In this document: positions 52,613 to 62,652 of the stretch, one piece after another
How positions within the stretch are numbered: the stretch's first letter is position 1
Layout: the number at the start of each line of letters is the position of its first letter
NCBI RefSeq assembly: GCF_024345395.1
Contig: NZ_JAGQBA010000006.1
Coordinates: 62,001 to 126,000 of the forward strand
Source of the DNA: Cyanobium sp. Tous-M-B4
GTDB lineage: Bacteria > Cyanobacteriota > Cyanobacteriia > PCC-6307 > Cyanobiaceae
Length of the DNA stretch: 64,000 nt
Direction: 5' to 3'
Program-made: the position numbers and the translations under genes
Notes under the pieces: generated by a model
What the model was told of the DNA's origin: nothing
Database searches by the model: none
The model's input: only the letters and a program-made list of their open reading frames with translations

Positions 52613-53133
52613 CTTTCCTGCTACCCACCTTGCTAGCAAGTCACGGCGGATTTGGTTTCAACCTCAATCCGTTTGAGACCAACATCATCAACTTGGCGAT
52701 TGTGATCGCCGGCCTTTGGAAGTTTTTGCCAGGTTTTCTCGGCAGCATCTTGGAGCGCCGTCGTGCAGCCATCCTCAACGATCTGCAAGATGCTGAGCAG
52801 CGTCTTCTCGCAGCAACTTCTTCGTTAGCTCAAGCCCAGCAGGATTTGGCTGCTGCCCAACAAAAGGCTGAGCAGATTCGCGCTGATGGTTTGGCTCGTG
52901 CCCAATCTTTGCGTCTGGAAAGCGAAAAGCGCACGATCGATGAAATGGCTCGCCTTAAGCAGGGAGCCATGGCCGACTTGAATGCCGAAGCAGCCCGCGT
53001 CACCGACCAGTTGCGCCGCGAAGCCGCCAATCGGGCTATTGCCCAAGCACTTGCCACCCTTCCCGGCAAGCTCAATGCAGATGCCCAGGCCCGACTGATC
53101 GATCAGTCCATTTCAACCCTGGGTAAAGCCTGA
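52609..53133 (+). CDS. atpF: ATP synthase F0 subunit b
   Basis: 174 residues. One membrane helix near the N-terminus ([21 protein letters not shown]) and a long charged helix ([20 protein letters not shown] onward) form the outer stalk with b'. ATG start overlaps the b' stop. The end overlaps the delta gene by one base (TGATG). Confidence 0.95.
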   Translation: MTFLLPTLLASHGGFGFNLNPFETNIINLAIVIAGLWKFLPGFLGSILERRRAAILNDLQDAEQRLLAATSSLAQAQQDLAAAQQKAEQIRADGLARAQSLRLESEKRTIDEMARLKQGAMADLNAEAARVTDQLRREAANRAIAQALATLPGKLNADAQARLIDQSISTLGKA

Positions 53134-53670
53134 TGCCACTCCTCAACTCGATTGCTACTCCCTACGCCGAAGCGTTGCTGCAGGTAGCTGAATCTCGTAA
53201 TGAGACTGACGCTGTTGCCGAACAGGCAAAATCCCTTCTGGCCGTATTGACTTCAAGTCCCGAGCTCAGAGCTGCTCTGGCGTCGCCCGTGCTTGAAGCC
53301 GAAGCCAAGAAGGCTGCTTTGGCAAAGCTTTTCGACGATCAGGTCACCCCTGCGGTGCAAAACCTGCTCAAGCTCTTGGCCGATCGCCAGCGCCTTCCCA
53401 TGATGGAGGCTGTTTTGATGCGTTTCTTGGAGCTTTATCGGGAGCTGCGCAACATCACTTTGGCCAAGGTGACTTCTGCTTCTGCCCTCAGCGAGGAGCA
53501 GCAGGCTGAGCTCAACAGCAAGGTTCAAGCGATTGCAGGTTCTAAATCGGTGGAGTTCGATCTCGTGGTTGACCCCTCCTTGATAGGAGGCTTCATCGTC
53601 AGCATGGGCTCCCAAGTCATTGACGCCAGCCTGTCTGGTCAGGTGCGCCGCCTCGGACTGGCGCTGGCCC

Positions 53671-53681
<11 letters not shown>
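53133..53681 (+). CDS. atpH: ATP synthase F1 subunit delta
   Basis: 182 residues. The N-terminal helical bundle (SIATPYAEALLQVAESRNE) binds alpha, and the C-terminal beta part contains LVVDPSLIGGFIVSMGSQVIDASLSGQVRRL, which couples to subunit b. Called atpD in cyanobacteria. ATG overlaps the b stop by one base. An 18-base perfect palindrome is centred on its stop codon. Confidence 0.96.
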
Positions 53682-55301
<1,620 letters not shown>

Positions 55302-55316
55302 GGAGGGGCATAACTA

Positions 55317-56270
55317 ATGGCAAACCTCAAAGATATCCGCGACCGGATTGGTTCGGTCAAGAACACTCGCAAGATCACTGAGGCCATGCGCCTAGTGGCA
55401 GCCGCCAAGGTTCGCCGCGCTCAGGAGCAGGTGCTGCGCAGCCGTCCTTTTGCTGACAGGCTCGCCCGCGTGCTGGAAAATCTTCAGTCACGCATGCGCT
55501 TTGAAGATGCCGACGCTCCTCTGCTCGAGCAGCGCGAGGTTGCCACCATCACTCTGCTTGCCGTTACCGGTGATCGGGGATTGTGCGGTGGCTACAACGC
55601 CAACATCATCAAGCGCACCGAACTGCGCACTGCTGAATTGGTTGGCCAGGGCTACAAGGTGGATCTGGTCTTGATCGGTCGTAAGGCGATCACCTACTTC
55701 CAGAATCGTGCTAACCAGTACACGATTCGCGCCACCTTTACCGGTCTTGACCAGGTGCCCAAGGCCAGTGAAGCGATGGGTATCGCCAACGAAGTGCTGG
55801 CGGAGTTTCTCTCCGGCAGCACCGACCGTGTCGAGATCATCTTCACCAAGTTCATCAACTTGGTGAGCTCCAAGCCCGTAATCCAGACCCTGCTGCCCCT
55901 GGATCCCCAGGGCATTGCTATCCCTGAGGACGAGATCTTCCGTCTCACTACCCGGGAAGGTCGGCTGGGAGTTGAAGTGGGCACGGCTGCCAACTTGCAG
56001 CCCAAGCTGCCCTCCGACATTGTCTTTGATCAGAGCCCTGATCAGTTGCTCAATGCCCTGCTGCCCCTTTATTTGGAAAACCAGCTTCTGCGTTCTCTGC
56101 AGGAGGCCGCAGCTTCTGAGTTGGCCAGTCGGATGACGGCAATGAACAACGCCAGTGATAACGCCAAGGCTCTCGCTAAGAGCCTCACGCTCGACTACAA
56201 CAAGGCTCGCCAGGCCGCCATTACCCAGGAAATTCTGGAAGTGGTCGGCGGTTCAGCCGGCATGTCCTGA
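55317..56270 (+). CDS. atpG: ATP synthase F1 subunit gamma
   Basis: 317 residues. The rotor shaft helices are at the ends: [21 protein letters not shown] and [20 protein letters not shown]. The central part has the cyanobacterial insert (about 195-225), which lacks the redox cysteine pair of chloroplast gamma. Called atpC in cyanobacteria. ATG start, 15 bases after atpA. Last core gene of the operon. Confidence 0.97.
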   Translation: MANLKDIRDRIGSVKNTRKITEAMRLVAAAKVRRAQEQVLRSRPFADRLARVLENLQSRMRFEDADAPLLEQREVATITLLAVTGDRGLCGGYNANIIKRTELRTAELVGQGYKVDLVLIGRKAITYFQNRANQYTIRATFTGLDQVPKASEAMGIANEVLAEFLSGSTDRVEIIFTKFINLVSSKPVIQTLLPLDPQGIAIPEDEIFRLTTREGRLGVEVGTAANLQPKLPSDIVFDQSPDQLLNALLPLYLENQLLRSLQEAAASELASRMTAMNNASDNAKALAKSLTLDYNKARQAAITQEILEVVGGSAGMS

Positions 56271-56284
56271 GTCTGGGGGCTGGT

Positions 56285-56977
56285 TTGCAGATCGAGCCTC
56301 TGTTTCCGGTGGCTCTTGGCAGGGTGCAGCTCTCGCCTGATCCTCTGGATACGGCACTGCAACTTCAGGCCCTGCACGAGCTGCGGGGCCATGCCAGCTC
56401 CAACCCAGATCCTGGCTGTGCCTGGACCGGCGACCTCAATGGTGTCTGGCAGTTGCAGCGTCAGCCGGCCTTTGCACCACTGATCGCTGTCTTGACAGGC
56501 CATGCAGAAACTTATTTGCAGCAATTGGGTTTCGATCTCAGCCGAGTGGCCTTGCACCTGCAGCGCTGCTGGCCCGTGCTTAGTGAGGAGGGGCAGGTGG
56601 TAGGCCGCCACCATCACCCCAACGCTCACCTCAGTGCCATCTACTACTTCAACGGTGATGGCAGCGGCCGCAGTGGCTGTCTGCGCCTGTGGCCGCAGCG
56701 GCAGGTGAATGAGCTGGTGCCTGGGATGGCCGTTGGCCACGAAGGTCCGTTGGCTGCATCGCCTTGGAGCGCACCTTGGCTGGATGTGGCTCCCCAGGCA
56801 GGACTGCTGCTGCTGTTTCCCAGCTGCCTCGATCACGCGGTGCTGCCCAACGAGGACCCAGATGATTTGCGCTGCTCCCTCAGCATCGATTTCGCCCTAA
56901 CAGCCCCCGTGGCTAGGGATAGCTCCTCGCCACCGGAATACCTGGCTCCCCACCCAAGCCAGTGGCAGGAGCTTTGA
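56285..56977 (+). CDS. putative 2OG-Fe(II) oxygenase
   Basis: 230 residues. The double-stranded beta-helix oxygenase (PF13759-like) is suggested by HHHPNAHLSAIYYF (109-122, iron His), FPSCLDHAVLPNED (178-191, the second His) and Arg196 in LRCSLSIDF, which binds 2-oxoglutarate. The substrate is unknown. The TTG start lies 15 bases after the gamma stop, so it is probably transcribed with the atp operon, an unusual companion. An N-terminal extension is not seen. Confidence 0.75.
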   Translation: MQIEPLFPVALGRVQLSPDPLDTALQLQALHELRGHASSNPDPGCAWTGDLNGVWQLQRQPAFAPLIAVLTGHAETYLQQLGFDLSRVALHLQRCWPVLSEEGQVVGRHHHPNAHLSAIYYFNGDGSGRSGCLRLWPQRQVNELVPGMAVGHEGPLAASPWSAPWLDVAPQAGLLLLFPSCLDHAVLPNEDPDDLRCSLSIDFALTAPVARDSSSPPEYLAPHPSQWQEL

Positions 56978-57008
56978 TCGCCGCGGCTGGCGCGGGCGGA
57001 CTGGAACA

Positions 57009-57371
57009 ATGGCTTTTAGCTGCCCACTCCGGCACCATCCTGTGACCGAAACCCAGACCTTCACAATCACCGCCGAGTTTCAAGGCACCCAACACACCTT
57101 CCCTTGCCGCAGCGACCAAACCGTGCTGTCTGCAGCCGAGGCCGCTGGGGTCCCCTTGCCCAGTTCCTGCTGTTCAGGGGTCTGCACCACTTGCGCGGCT
57201 CTGATCAGTGAGGGCAGCGTTCAGCAGCCCGATGCCATGGGAGTCAAGACAGACCTGCAACTAAAGGGCTATGCCCTGCTCTGCGTTTCCTTCCCCCAGT
57301 CTGACCTGCGGCTTCAGGCGGGTATGGAGGATGCCCTTTATGAAGCCCAGTTCGGTAAGTACCAGAAATGA
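57009..57371 (+). CDS. [2Fe-2S] ferredoxin
   Basis: Up to 120 residues; a GTG at 57042 would give a 109-residue form closer to relatives. The cluster ligands are Cys54, Cys59, Cys62 and Cys92 in the plant-type C-x4-C-x2-C...C pattern (SSCCSGVCTTCA and LLCVSFP). The C-terminal FGKYQK tail and EDALYEAQ resemble picocyanobacterial divergent ferredoxins rather than PetF itself. It probably transfers electrons to a specific partner. Its stop overlaps the next small gene by four bases. Confidence 0.88.
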   Translation: MAFSCPLRHHPVTETQTFTITAEFQGTQHTFPCRSDQTVLSAAEAAGVPLPSSCCSGVCTTCAALISEGSVQQPDAMGVKTDLQLKGYALLCVSFPQSDLRLQAGMEDALYEAQFGKYQK

Positions 57372-57559
57372 GTGCTGCGGTGCTGCGCCTGCAGCCCGTA
57401 ACGCTGCAGTTCCGCCGCACTCCAGGGCCATTGTTGGCCCAGATCGAGGCCGCGTTGGCTCCGCACGGCCAACCGCTGCGCTGGGCGATCACCGCGGTGG
57501 AGCCAGGTCTGGGTGGATCTTGCCCATTGCTGACGCTTGAAGCGGTGGTGCTGGCATGA
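57368..57559 (+). CDS. 63-residue protein between ferredoxin and DUF3326 genes
   Basis: Not recognised. It reads like a small alpha/beta domain (VTLQFRRTPGPLLAQIEAAL then PLRWAITAVEP and a strand LLTLEAVVLA). Both ends overlap neighbouring genes by four bases (57368-57371 and 57556-57559), which strongly suggests a translated, coupled gene. Pairing with the ferredoxin or the DUF3326 protein is possible. Confidence 0.65.
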   Translation: MSAAVLRLQPVTLQFRRTPGPLLAQIEAALAPHGQPLRWAITAVEPGLGGSCPLLTLEAVVLA

Positions 57560-58611
57560 CGGCGAGCCTGCCTCTGCCCACCTTGCTGGTGATTCCCACC
57601 GGGATTGGATGTGAACTGGGTGGTTATGCGGGCGATGGCCTGCCCGCCGCCCGCTTGCTGGCGGCCGCCAGTGGCTGCCTGATCACCCATCCCAACGTGA
57701 TGAATGGGGCCTCCTTGTACTGGAGCGATTCCCGCATCCACTACGTGGAGGGCTGGGCCCTGGATCGCTTCGCAGCCGGCGAGCTGGCCCTGGCGCCGCG
57801 GGCGTCTCAGCGGGTAGGCGTTTTGCTCGATGCCGGCATCGAGCCGGAGCTGGCCCTACGCCACCGCCAGGTGATCGACGCCTGCCGGGCCAGCCTCGGC
57901 CTGCCGATCGGGCCGGTCCTGAGCAGCGAGCTGCCCCTGGGGGTGATTCTGCAGCAGGGGGCCAGCGGCAGCAGCTGGGGCACGATCGAACGCCCCGATG
58001 TCCTGCTCCGCGCTGGCGAGCAGCTGGTGGCGGCCGGTGCGACGGCCATCGCCGTGGTGGCCCGCTTCCCTGAGGATCCCGAAAGCGAAGCCCTGGCGGC
58101 CTACCGGGCCGGCTCCGGCGTCGATGCCCTGGCGGGCGCCGAAGCGGTGATCAGCCACCTGCTGGTGCGCCATCTGGAGATTCCCTGTGCCCATGCCCCG
58201 GCGCTGCTGCCCCTGCCTCTCGATCCAGCGCTAGATCCCCGCGCCGCGGCCGAAGAGCTGGGTCACACCTTTCTGCCCTGCGTGCTGGTGGGACTGAGCC
58301 GGGCGCCGGATCTGGTGCCCCTGGTGGACTCAGCAATGCGCGGAACGGCTCCGCTGCTGCACGCCGCGCAGCTGGGCGCGGTGGTGGCCCCCGCCGGTGC
58401 CCTGGGCGGAGCGGCGGTGCTGGCCTGTGCCGAGCGGGGCATCCCCCTGATCAGCGTCGCCAATCCCTGCCTGCTGGAGGTGACCGCCGAGGCGCTGGGG
58501 CTGGCGGCGATCCCGGCCAGCTCCTATGCCGAAGCCGCCGGGCTGGTGCTGGCCCTGCGCGAGGGGATCGATCCGGCGGCCCTGACCCGCCCGCTGGCTG
58601 GGTCAGCCTGA
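57556..58611 (+). CDS. DUF3326 domain protein
   Basis: 351 residues, resembling the DUF3326 family of cyanobacteria and plastid-bearing organisms: PTGIGCELGGYAGDGLPAAR near the start, THPNVMNGASLYWSD, and the glycine/alanine-rich GAVVAPAGALGGAAVLACAERG near the end. Function of the family is unknown. No signal peptide. ATG overlaps the preceding stop. YchJ follows after four bases on the same strand. Confidence 0.82.
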   Translation: MTASLPLPTLLVIPTGIGCELGGYAGDGLPAARLLAAASGCLITHPNVMNGASLYWSDSRIHYVEGWALDRFAAGELALAPRASQRVGVLLDAGIEPELALRHRQVIDACRASLGLPIGPVLSSELPLGVILQQGASGSSWGTIERPDVLLRAGEQLVAAGATAIAVVARFPEDPESEALAAYRAGSGVDALAGAEAVISHLLVRHLEIPCAHAPALLPLPLDPALDPRAAAEELGHTFLPCVLVGLSRAPDLVPLVDSAMRGTAPLLHAAQLGAVVAPAGALGGAAVLACAERGIPLISVANPCLLEVTAEALGLAAIPASSYAEAAGLVLALREGIDPAALTRPLAGSA

Positions 58612-58615
58612 ATCC

Positions 58616-59023
58616 ATGCAGAACCCCTGCCCCTGTGGTGGCTTTCTCTACTCCAGCTGCTGCGCGCCGCTGCACCGCGGCGAACGCCAGGCGGCCACGG
58701 CCGAGCAGCTGATGCGCTCGCGCTACAGCGCCTATGCCCTGGGGGAGGTGGAGTACCTGCTGCAGACCCAGCCCTCCCCGGTGCCCCTGGCGCGCCGGCG
58801 CCGGGAGCTGGCGGCCAGCATCGGCCAGCTCCACTGGCAGCGGCTACAGATCCTGGCCGTTACGGCCGGCGGCCCGCACGACCTCAGCGGCACGGTGACT
58901 TTTGAGGCCCACTACGACGCTGCCGGCCAGAGGGGTGTGATGCGGGAATGCTCGCTGTTCGGGCGGGCGGGCAACAGCCTCGAAGGTGGCTGGCTCTACC
59001 TGGAGGCGCTGGAACTGGACTGA
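58616..59023 (+). CDS. ychJ: YchJ-family SEC-C motif protein
   Basis: 135 residues. The N-terminal NPCPCGGFLYSSCCAPLH is the zinc-binding SEC-C-like motif, and EQLMRSRYSAYALGEVEYLL marks the YchJ/UPF0225 core. The function is unknown. It is four bases after the DUF3326 gene and probably in the same unit. It converges with alanine dehydrogenase, 41 bases apart. Confidence 0.92.
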   Translation: MQNPCPCGGFLYSSCCAPLHRGERQAATAEQLMRSRYSAYALGEVEYLLQTQPSPVPLARRRRELAASIGQLHWQRLQILAVTAGGPHDLSGTVTFEAHYDAAGQRGVMRECSLFGRAGNSLEGGWLYLEALELD

Positions 59024-59064
59024 CCCTTGTTTCATCGGCTCAAGCCGGCTCAGTGCAAGCCGTG

Positions 59065-60177
59065 TCAGCGCAGACAGGCCATCGGGTGGCGGGGTGTCAC
59101 ATCCAGGGCCCGGGCAACGCCGGGATGGCATACCGCCCCATGCACTGTGTTGAGACCGGAGAGTAGTTCGGGTCGGTCGGTGACTGCTTCGACCAGGCCC
59201 CGCCCCGCCATCACCAGGATGTACGGCAGGGTGACACTCACCAGCGCTTCGGTGGAGGTGAAGGGCACGGCCCCTGGCATGTTGCCGACGGCATAGTGCT
59301 GCACGCCGTGGAGCGTGTGCACCGGATCGGTGTGGCTGGTTTCGCGGCTGGTGGCAATGCAGCCCCCCTGGTCGATCGCCACATCCACCACCACGGATCC
59401 GGGTTGCATCTGCCGCACCAGCTCCTCCTCCACCAGAGTGGGTGCCCGGCCACCGGCGGTGAGCACGGCACCAATGAGCAGATCGGCACCCGGGACTAGG
59501 CGCTCGATCAGGCTGCTGCTGCTAACCAGGCTCACCAGCCGGCCGCGGCGGTGGGCCTCGAGGCTGCGCAGCCGCTCGGGCGAGCGATCCAGCAGGAATA
59601 CCTCCGCATCCATGGCGGCGGCGATCCGGGCCGCATTCCAGCCCACACTGCCTGCTCCCAGCACGACCACCCGCGCCGGCCGCACCCCGGTGCAGCCGCC
59701 CATCAGGATGCCGCGACCGCCGTGGGGGCGCTCCAGCAGGTGGGCCCCCACCTGGGCTGCCAGCCGGCCGGCGATTTCGCTCATCGGCGCCAGCAAAGGC
59801 AGGCTGCCGTCTTCGAGCTGCACGGTTTCATAGGCCACGGCAGTGGTGCCAGCCTCCAGCAGGGCCCTGCCCACCTCCGGGTAGGCGGCCAGGTGCAGGT
59901 AGGTGAACAGCACCAGATCGGAGCGCAGGAAGCCGAATTCCTCGGGCTGGGGCTCCTTGACCTTCACCACCAAATGGGCGCCCCAGGCTTCTGCGGCGCC
60001 CACCAGCCGGGCCCCGGCGGCGGCGAAGGCGGCATCGCTGAAGCCAGCCCCTAAACCTGCTCCCGCCTGGATGCGCACCTCCATGCCCTGGTTCACCAGA
60101 TCGGCTACCCCGTCAGGGGTGAGGGCCACGCGCTGTTCATCGCGCTTGATCTCTGCGGGCACGCCGATGCTTGCCAT
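59065..60177 (-). CDS. ald: alanine dehydrogenase
   Basis: 370 residues from the ATG at 60177, the standard length (the frame is open to 60273). It interconverts alanine and pyruvate with NAD. N-terminal IGVPAEIKRDEQRVALTPDGV, LVVKVKEPQPEEF with the substrate Lys, and LFTYLHLAAYP with the catalytic His are present, as is the NAD motif VVLGAGSVGWNAA. It lies 115 bases downstream of nadE on the same strand. Cytosolic hexamer in the family. Confidence 0.95.
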   Translation of the reverse strand: MASIGVPAEIKRDEQRVALTPDGVADLVNQGMEVRIQAGAGLGAGFSDAAFAAAGARLVGAAEAWGAHLVVKVKEPQPEEFGFLRSDLVLFTYLHLAAYPEVGRALLEAGTTAVAYETVQLEDGSLPLLAPMSEIAGRLAAQVGAHLLERPHGGRGILMGGCTGVRPARVVVLGAGSVGWNAARIAAAMDAEVFLLDRSPERLRSLEAHRRGRLVSLVSSSSLIERLVPGADLLIGAVLTAGGRAPTLVEEELVRQMQPGSVVVDVAIDQGGCIATSRETSHTDPVHTLHGVQHYAVGNMPGAVPFTSTEALVSVTLPYILVMAGRGLVEAVTDRPELLSGLNTVHGAVCHPGVARALDVTPRHPMACLR

Positions 60178-60292
60178 CGGTGCCGTCAGGCTGGCGCCGC
60201 TGGAGCTGGGGGGTGCCATGGTCGTGCTGCTGTTTGTGGTTCCAGGTTGGCTGCGGCTGGCGATTGGCGCCATGCACGATTCAGCGGCTGGT

Positions 60293-62014
60293 TTAGCGGG
60301 CTGCGATCGGCATGCGCCAGCCGCTGCCGAAGGCCCGGCCGCCGATCTTGAGCAGCGGTGGGGCCTGGCGCCGCTTGAACTCGGCCCGGCGCAGCAGCTG
60401 CATCACCCGTTCGGCCAGCTCCGCTGGGATGCCCCTGGCGATCAGCTGCTCCGGACTGGCCAACTCCTCGATGTAGGCCTTCAAGATCGGGTCGAGCACG
60501 GCGTAGTCGGGCAGGGAATCGCTATCGAGCTGGTCGGGGCGCAGCTCGGCGCTGGGGGGTTTATCGCGGATCGCCCGCCCCACCAGCTCGCCGTCGCCTG
60601 GCAGCCCCAGCTCACTACGGCAGGGGCCGGCGGCGGCCGAATCGAGCCAGGCGCAGAGCTCGAACACGCTGGTTTTGTAGAGGTCGCCGATCACGGCCAG
60701 GCCGCCGTTCATGTCGCCGTAGAGGGTGCAATAGCCCACGGCCAGCTCGCTTTTGTTGCCGGTGGAGAGCAGCAGCTGGCCCTGCTGGTTGGCCACCGCC
60801 ATCAGCAGGGTGCCGCGGATGCGCGACTGCAGATTTTCGGCGCTCAGACCGCCGGGCGGTCCCGCCAGCACAGGTGTCAGGGTGGTGTCGAAACTGGCCA
60901 TCAGCGCTGCGATCTCAGCGGTGTGGCTGCCCAGGCCCAGACGAGCGGCCAGGGCCTGGGCATCGTTTAGGGAGCCTGCCGAGCTCCAGGGGGAGGGCAT
61001 CATCAGTGCCTGCACCCGCTCACCCCCCAGGGCAGCGGCGGCGATCACGGCCACCAGGGCCGAATCGATGCCGCCGCTCAGGCCGAGCACGGCGCTGCTG
61101 AAGCCGCATTTGCGGGCGTAGTCGGCCACCCCCAGCACCAGGGCCCGAAACAACTGCTCGTTTTCAGTAGGCAAAGGTGCCACTGGCAAAGATGTCGCTG
61201 GCGCCGCGCCGTTGACTTCCCAGCAGCTCACTTGCTCCTTGCAACTGGCCAGCTGGCTCACCACTGCGCTGCCTGCCTCGACCCCACCTCTGGCATCCAC
61301 CACGAAGCTGGCGCCGTCGAAGACCAGCTCGTCGTTGCCGCCCACCTGATTGACGTAGACCACCGGGCAAGCGAGCCGGCTGGCGGCGCGGCGGGCCAGG
61401 CTCTGACGCAGGGCCACTTTGGCCTGGCCAAACGGTGATGCCGAGAGGTTGAGCAGCAGGTCGATGCGGCTTGAGAGCAGTTCGGCGACGGGATCGGCAC
61501 CAGCCAGGCGGTGGCCCTGCAGTTCCTCCTCAACCCAGAGGTCTTCGCAGATCGTTAGCCCCAGACGCCAGCTCCGGCCGCCCCGCTCAAGCTCCAGCAC
61601 GCTGGGCCCGGTGGCGGCGCAGAAGTAGCGCTGCTCGTCGAAGACGTCGTAGGTGGGTAGCAGCCGCTTACGGGCCACCACCCGCCAGCCGCCCGCCTCC
61701 ACTAAGGCCACCGCGTTGAACAGGTTGGGCAACGGCGCGGCACCTGATGGTTCGGCCATGCCCACCAGCACGGCCAGCTGGGGTAGCTCTTGGGCCAGGG
61801 ACGCTGCCAGCTGGTTGAGCACGGCGCCCTGCTCCCTTATCAGGCTGGGGCGCAGCAGCAGGTCGCGCGGGGGGTAGCCCCAAAGGGAAAGCTCGGGGGT
61901 GAGCACCAGATCGGCCCCATGGGCGGCGGCCTGACGGCTGGCCGCCAGGATCAGCTCGCCGTTGCCCGCCAGGTCGCCAACTAGCGGATTTAGTTGGGCC
62001 AGGGCGAGGCGCAT
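60293..62014 (-). CDS. nadE: glutamine-dependent NAD+ synthetase
   Basis: 573 residues. The N-terminal nitrilase-type glutaminase has Glu in TPELSLWGYPPRDLL, Lys in ARKRLLPTYDVFDEQRYF and Cys in GLTICEDLW. The C-terminal NAD synthetase has GLSGGIDSALVAVIA, the ATP-pyrophosphatase loop, and STGNKSELAVGYCTLYGDM. It makes NAD from nicotinate adenine dinucleotide with glutamine as ammonia source. Its ATG overlaps the nadD stop by one base. Confidence 0.97.
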   Translation of the reverse strand: MRLALAQLNPLVGDLAGNGELILAASRQAAAHGADLVLTPELSLWGYPPRDLLLRPSLIREQGAVLNQLAASLAQELPQLAVLVGMAEPSGAAPLPNLFNAVALVEAGGWRVVARKRLLPTYDVFDEQRYFCAATGPSVLELERGGRSWRLGLTICEDLWVEEELQGHRLAGADPVAELLSSRIDLLLNLSASPFGQAKVALRQSLARRAASRLACPVVYVNQVGGNDELVFDGASFVVDARGGVEAGSAVVSQLASCKEQVSCWEVNGAAPATSLPVAPLPTENEQLFRALVLGVADYARKCGFSSAVLGLSGGIDSALVAVIAAAALGGERVQALMMPSPWSSAGSLNDAQALAARLGLGSHTAEIAALMASFDTTLTPVLAGPPGGLSAENLQSRIRGTLLMAVANQQGQLLLSTGNKSELAVGYCTLYGDMNGGLAVIGDLYKTSVFELCAWLDSAAAGPCRSELGLPGDGELVGRAIRDKPPSAELRPDQLDSDSLPDYAVLDPILKAYIEELASPEQLIARGIPAELAERVMQLLRRAEFKRRQAPPLLKIGGRAFGSGWRMPIAAR

Positions 62015-62652
62015 CAGGGGCTTTTGAGGTGGCTTTTGAGGCGGTGTTTGAGGCTCGGATCGCCAACTAGGCCGTAGAGATTGTGCTCGAGCAGCAGCGG
62101 CAAAAGGGCCGCAGGCAGCTGGGTGGGGTCGGGGGTTTGGCGCACCGCCGAGCTGGCGGTGGCGGGAACCTGCAGGGGCAGGATCACCACCCGGCCCCCC
62201 AGCTGGGTGAGCTGCTCCAGTTGTTTGGGCTGCAGGGGCCAGCCGGCCCGGGGGGCAATTGCCAGCACGCAGGCCTTGAGCAGGGCTTCGGCTTGCTTCC
62301 AGCTGGGAATCTGGGCAGCCAGATCACTGCCCACCACAAACACCAGCTCGCTGCCAGGCCACTGGGCCGCTGCCCGCTCCAGGGTGGTTATCGCCCAGGG
62401 GCTGCTGAGCTCCTGCCGGTGGCTCAGCCTCGGATCGCCGATCGCTGCCACCAGCTCGCCCAGCAGGGTGGCCCGTTGCTCCAGGGGGGCGCCGTGGTGT
62501 TTTTGCGGGTTGTCGCTGGCCCAGGTGGCTACCTGGGGATAGAGCTGCACCAGGCCCTCCAGCAGGGCCTGGTGGCCCCGGGTCGGTGGGTCGGCGCTGG
62601 TGCCAAACAGGGCGATCGGCCCCTCTGCGGCTTTGACGACCCCGTTGCTCAT
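62014..62652 (-). CDS. nadD: nicotinate-nucleotide adenylyltransferase
   Basis: 212 residues. FGTSADPPTRGHQALLEGL is the nucleotidyltransferase motif (TRGH for HxGH), and the second motif SSAVRQ replaces the usual ISSTxIR. It forms nicotinate adenine dinucleotide, the NadE substrate, next door. ATG overlaps the upstream GTPase stop by four bases and the nadE start by one, giving an operon. Confidence 0.92.
   Translation of the reverse strand: MSNGVVKAAEGPIALFGTSADPPTRGHQALLEGLVQLYPQVATWASDNPQKHHGAPLEQRATLLGELVAAIGDPRLSHRQELSSPWAITTLERAAAQWPGSELVFVVGSDLAAQIPSWKQAEALLKACVLAIAPRAGWPLQPKQLEQLTQLGGRVVILPLQVPATASSAVRQTPDPTQLPAALLPLLLEHNLYGLVGDPSLKHRLKSHLKSP

Noticed and set aside
59903-60970. 355-residue plus-strand ORF over ald and nadE
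   Set aside because: Crosses two well-supported minus-strand genes and shows no recognisable domain.
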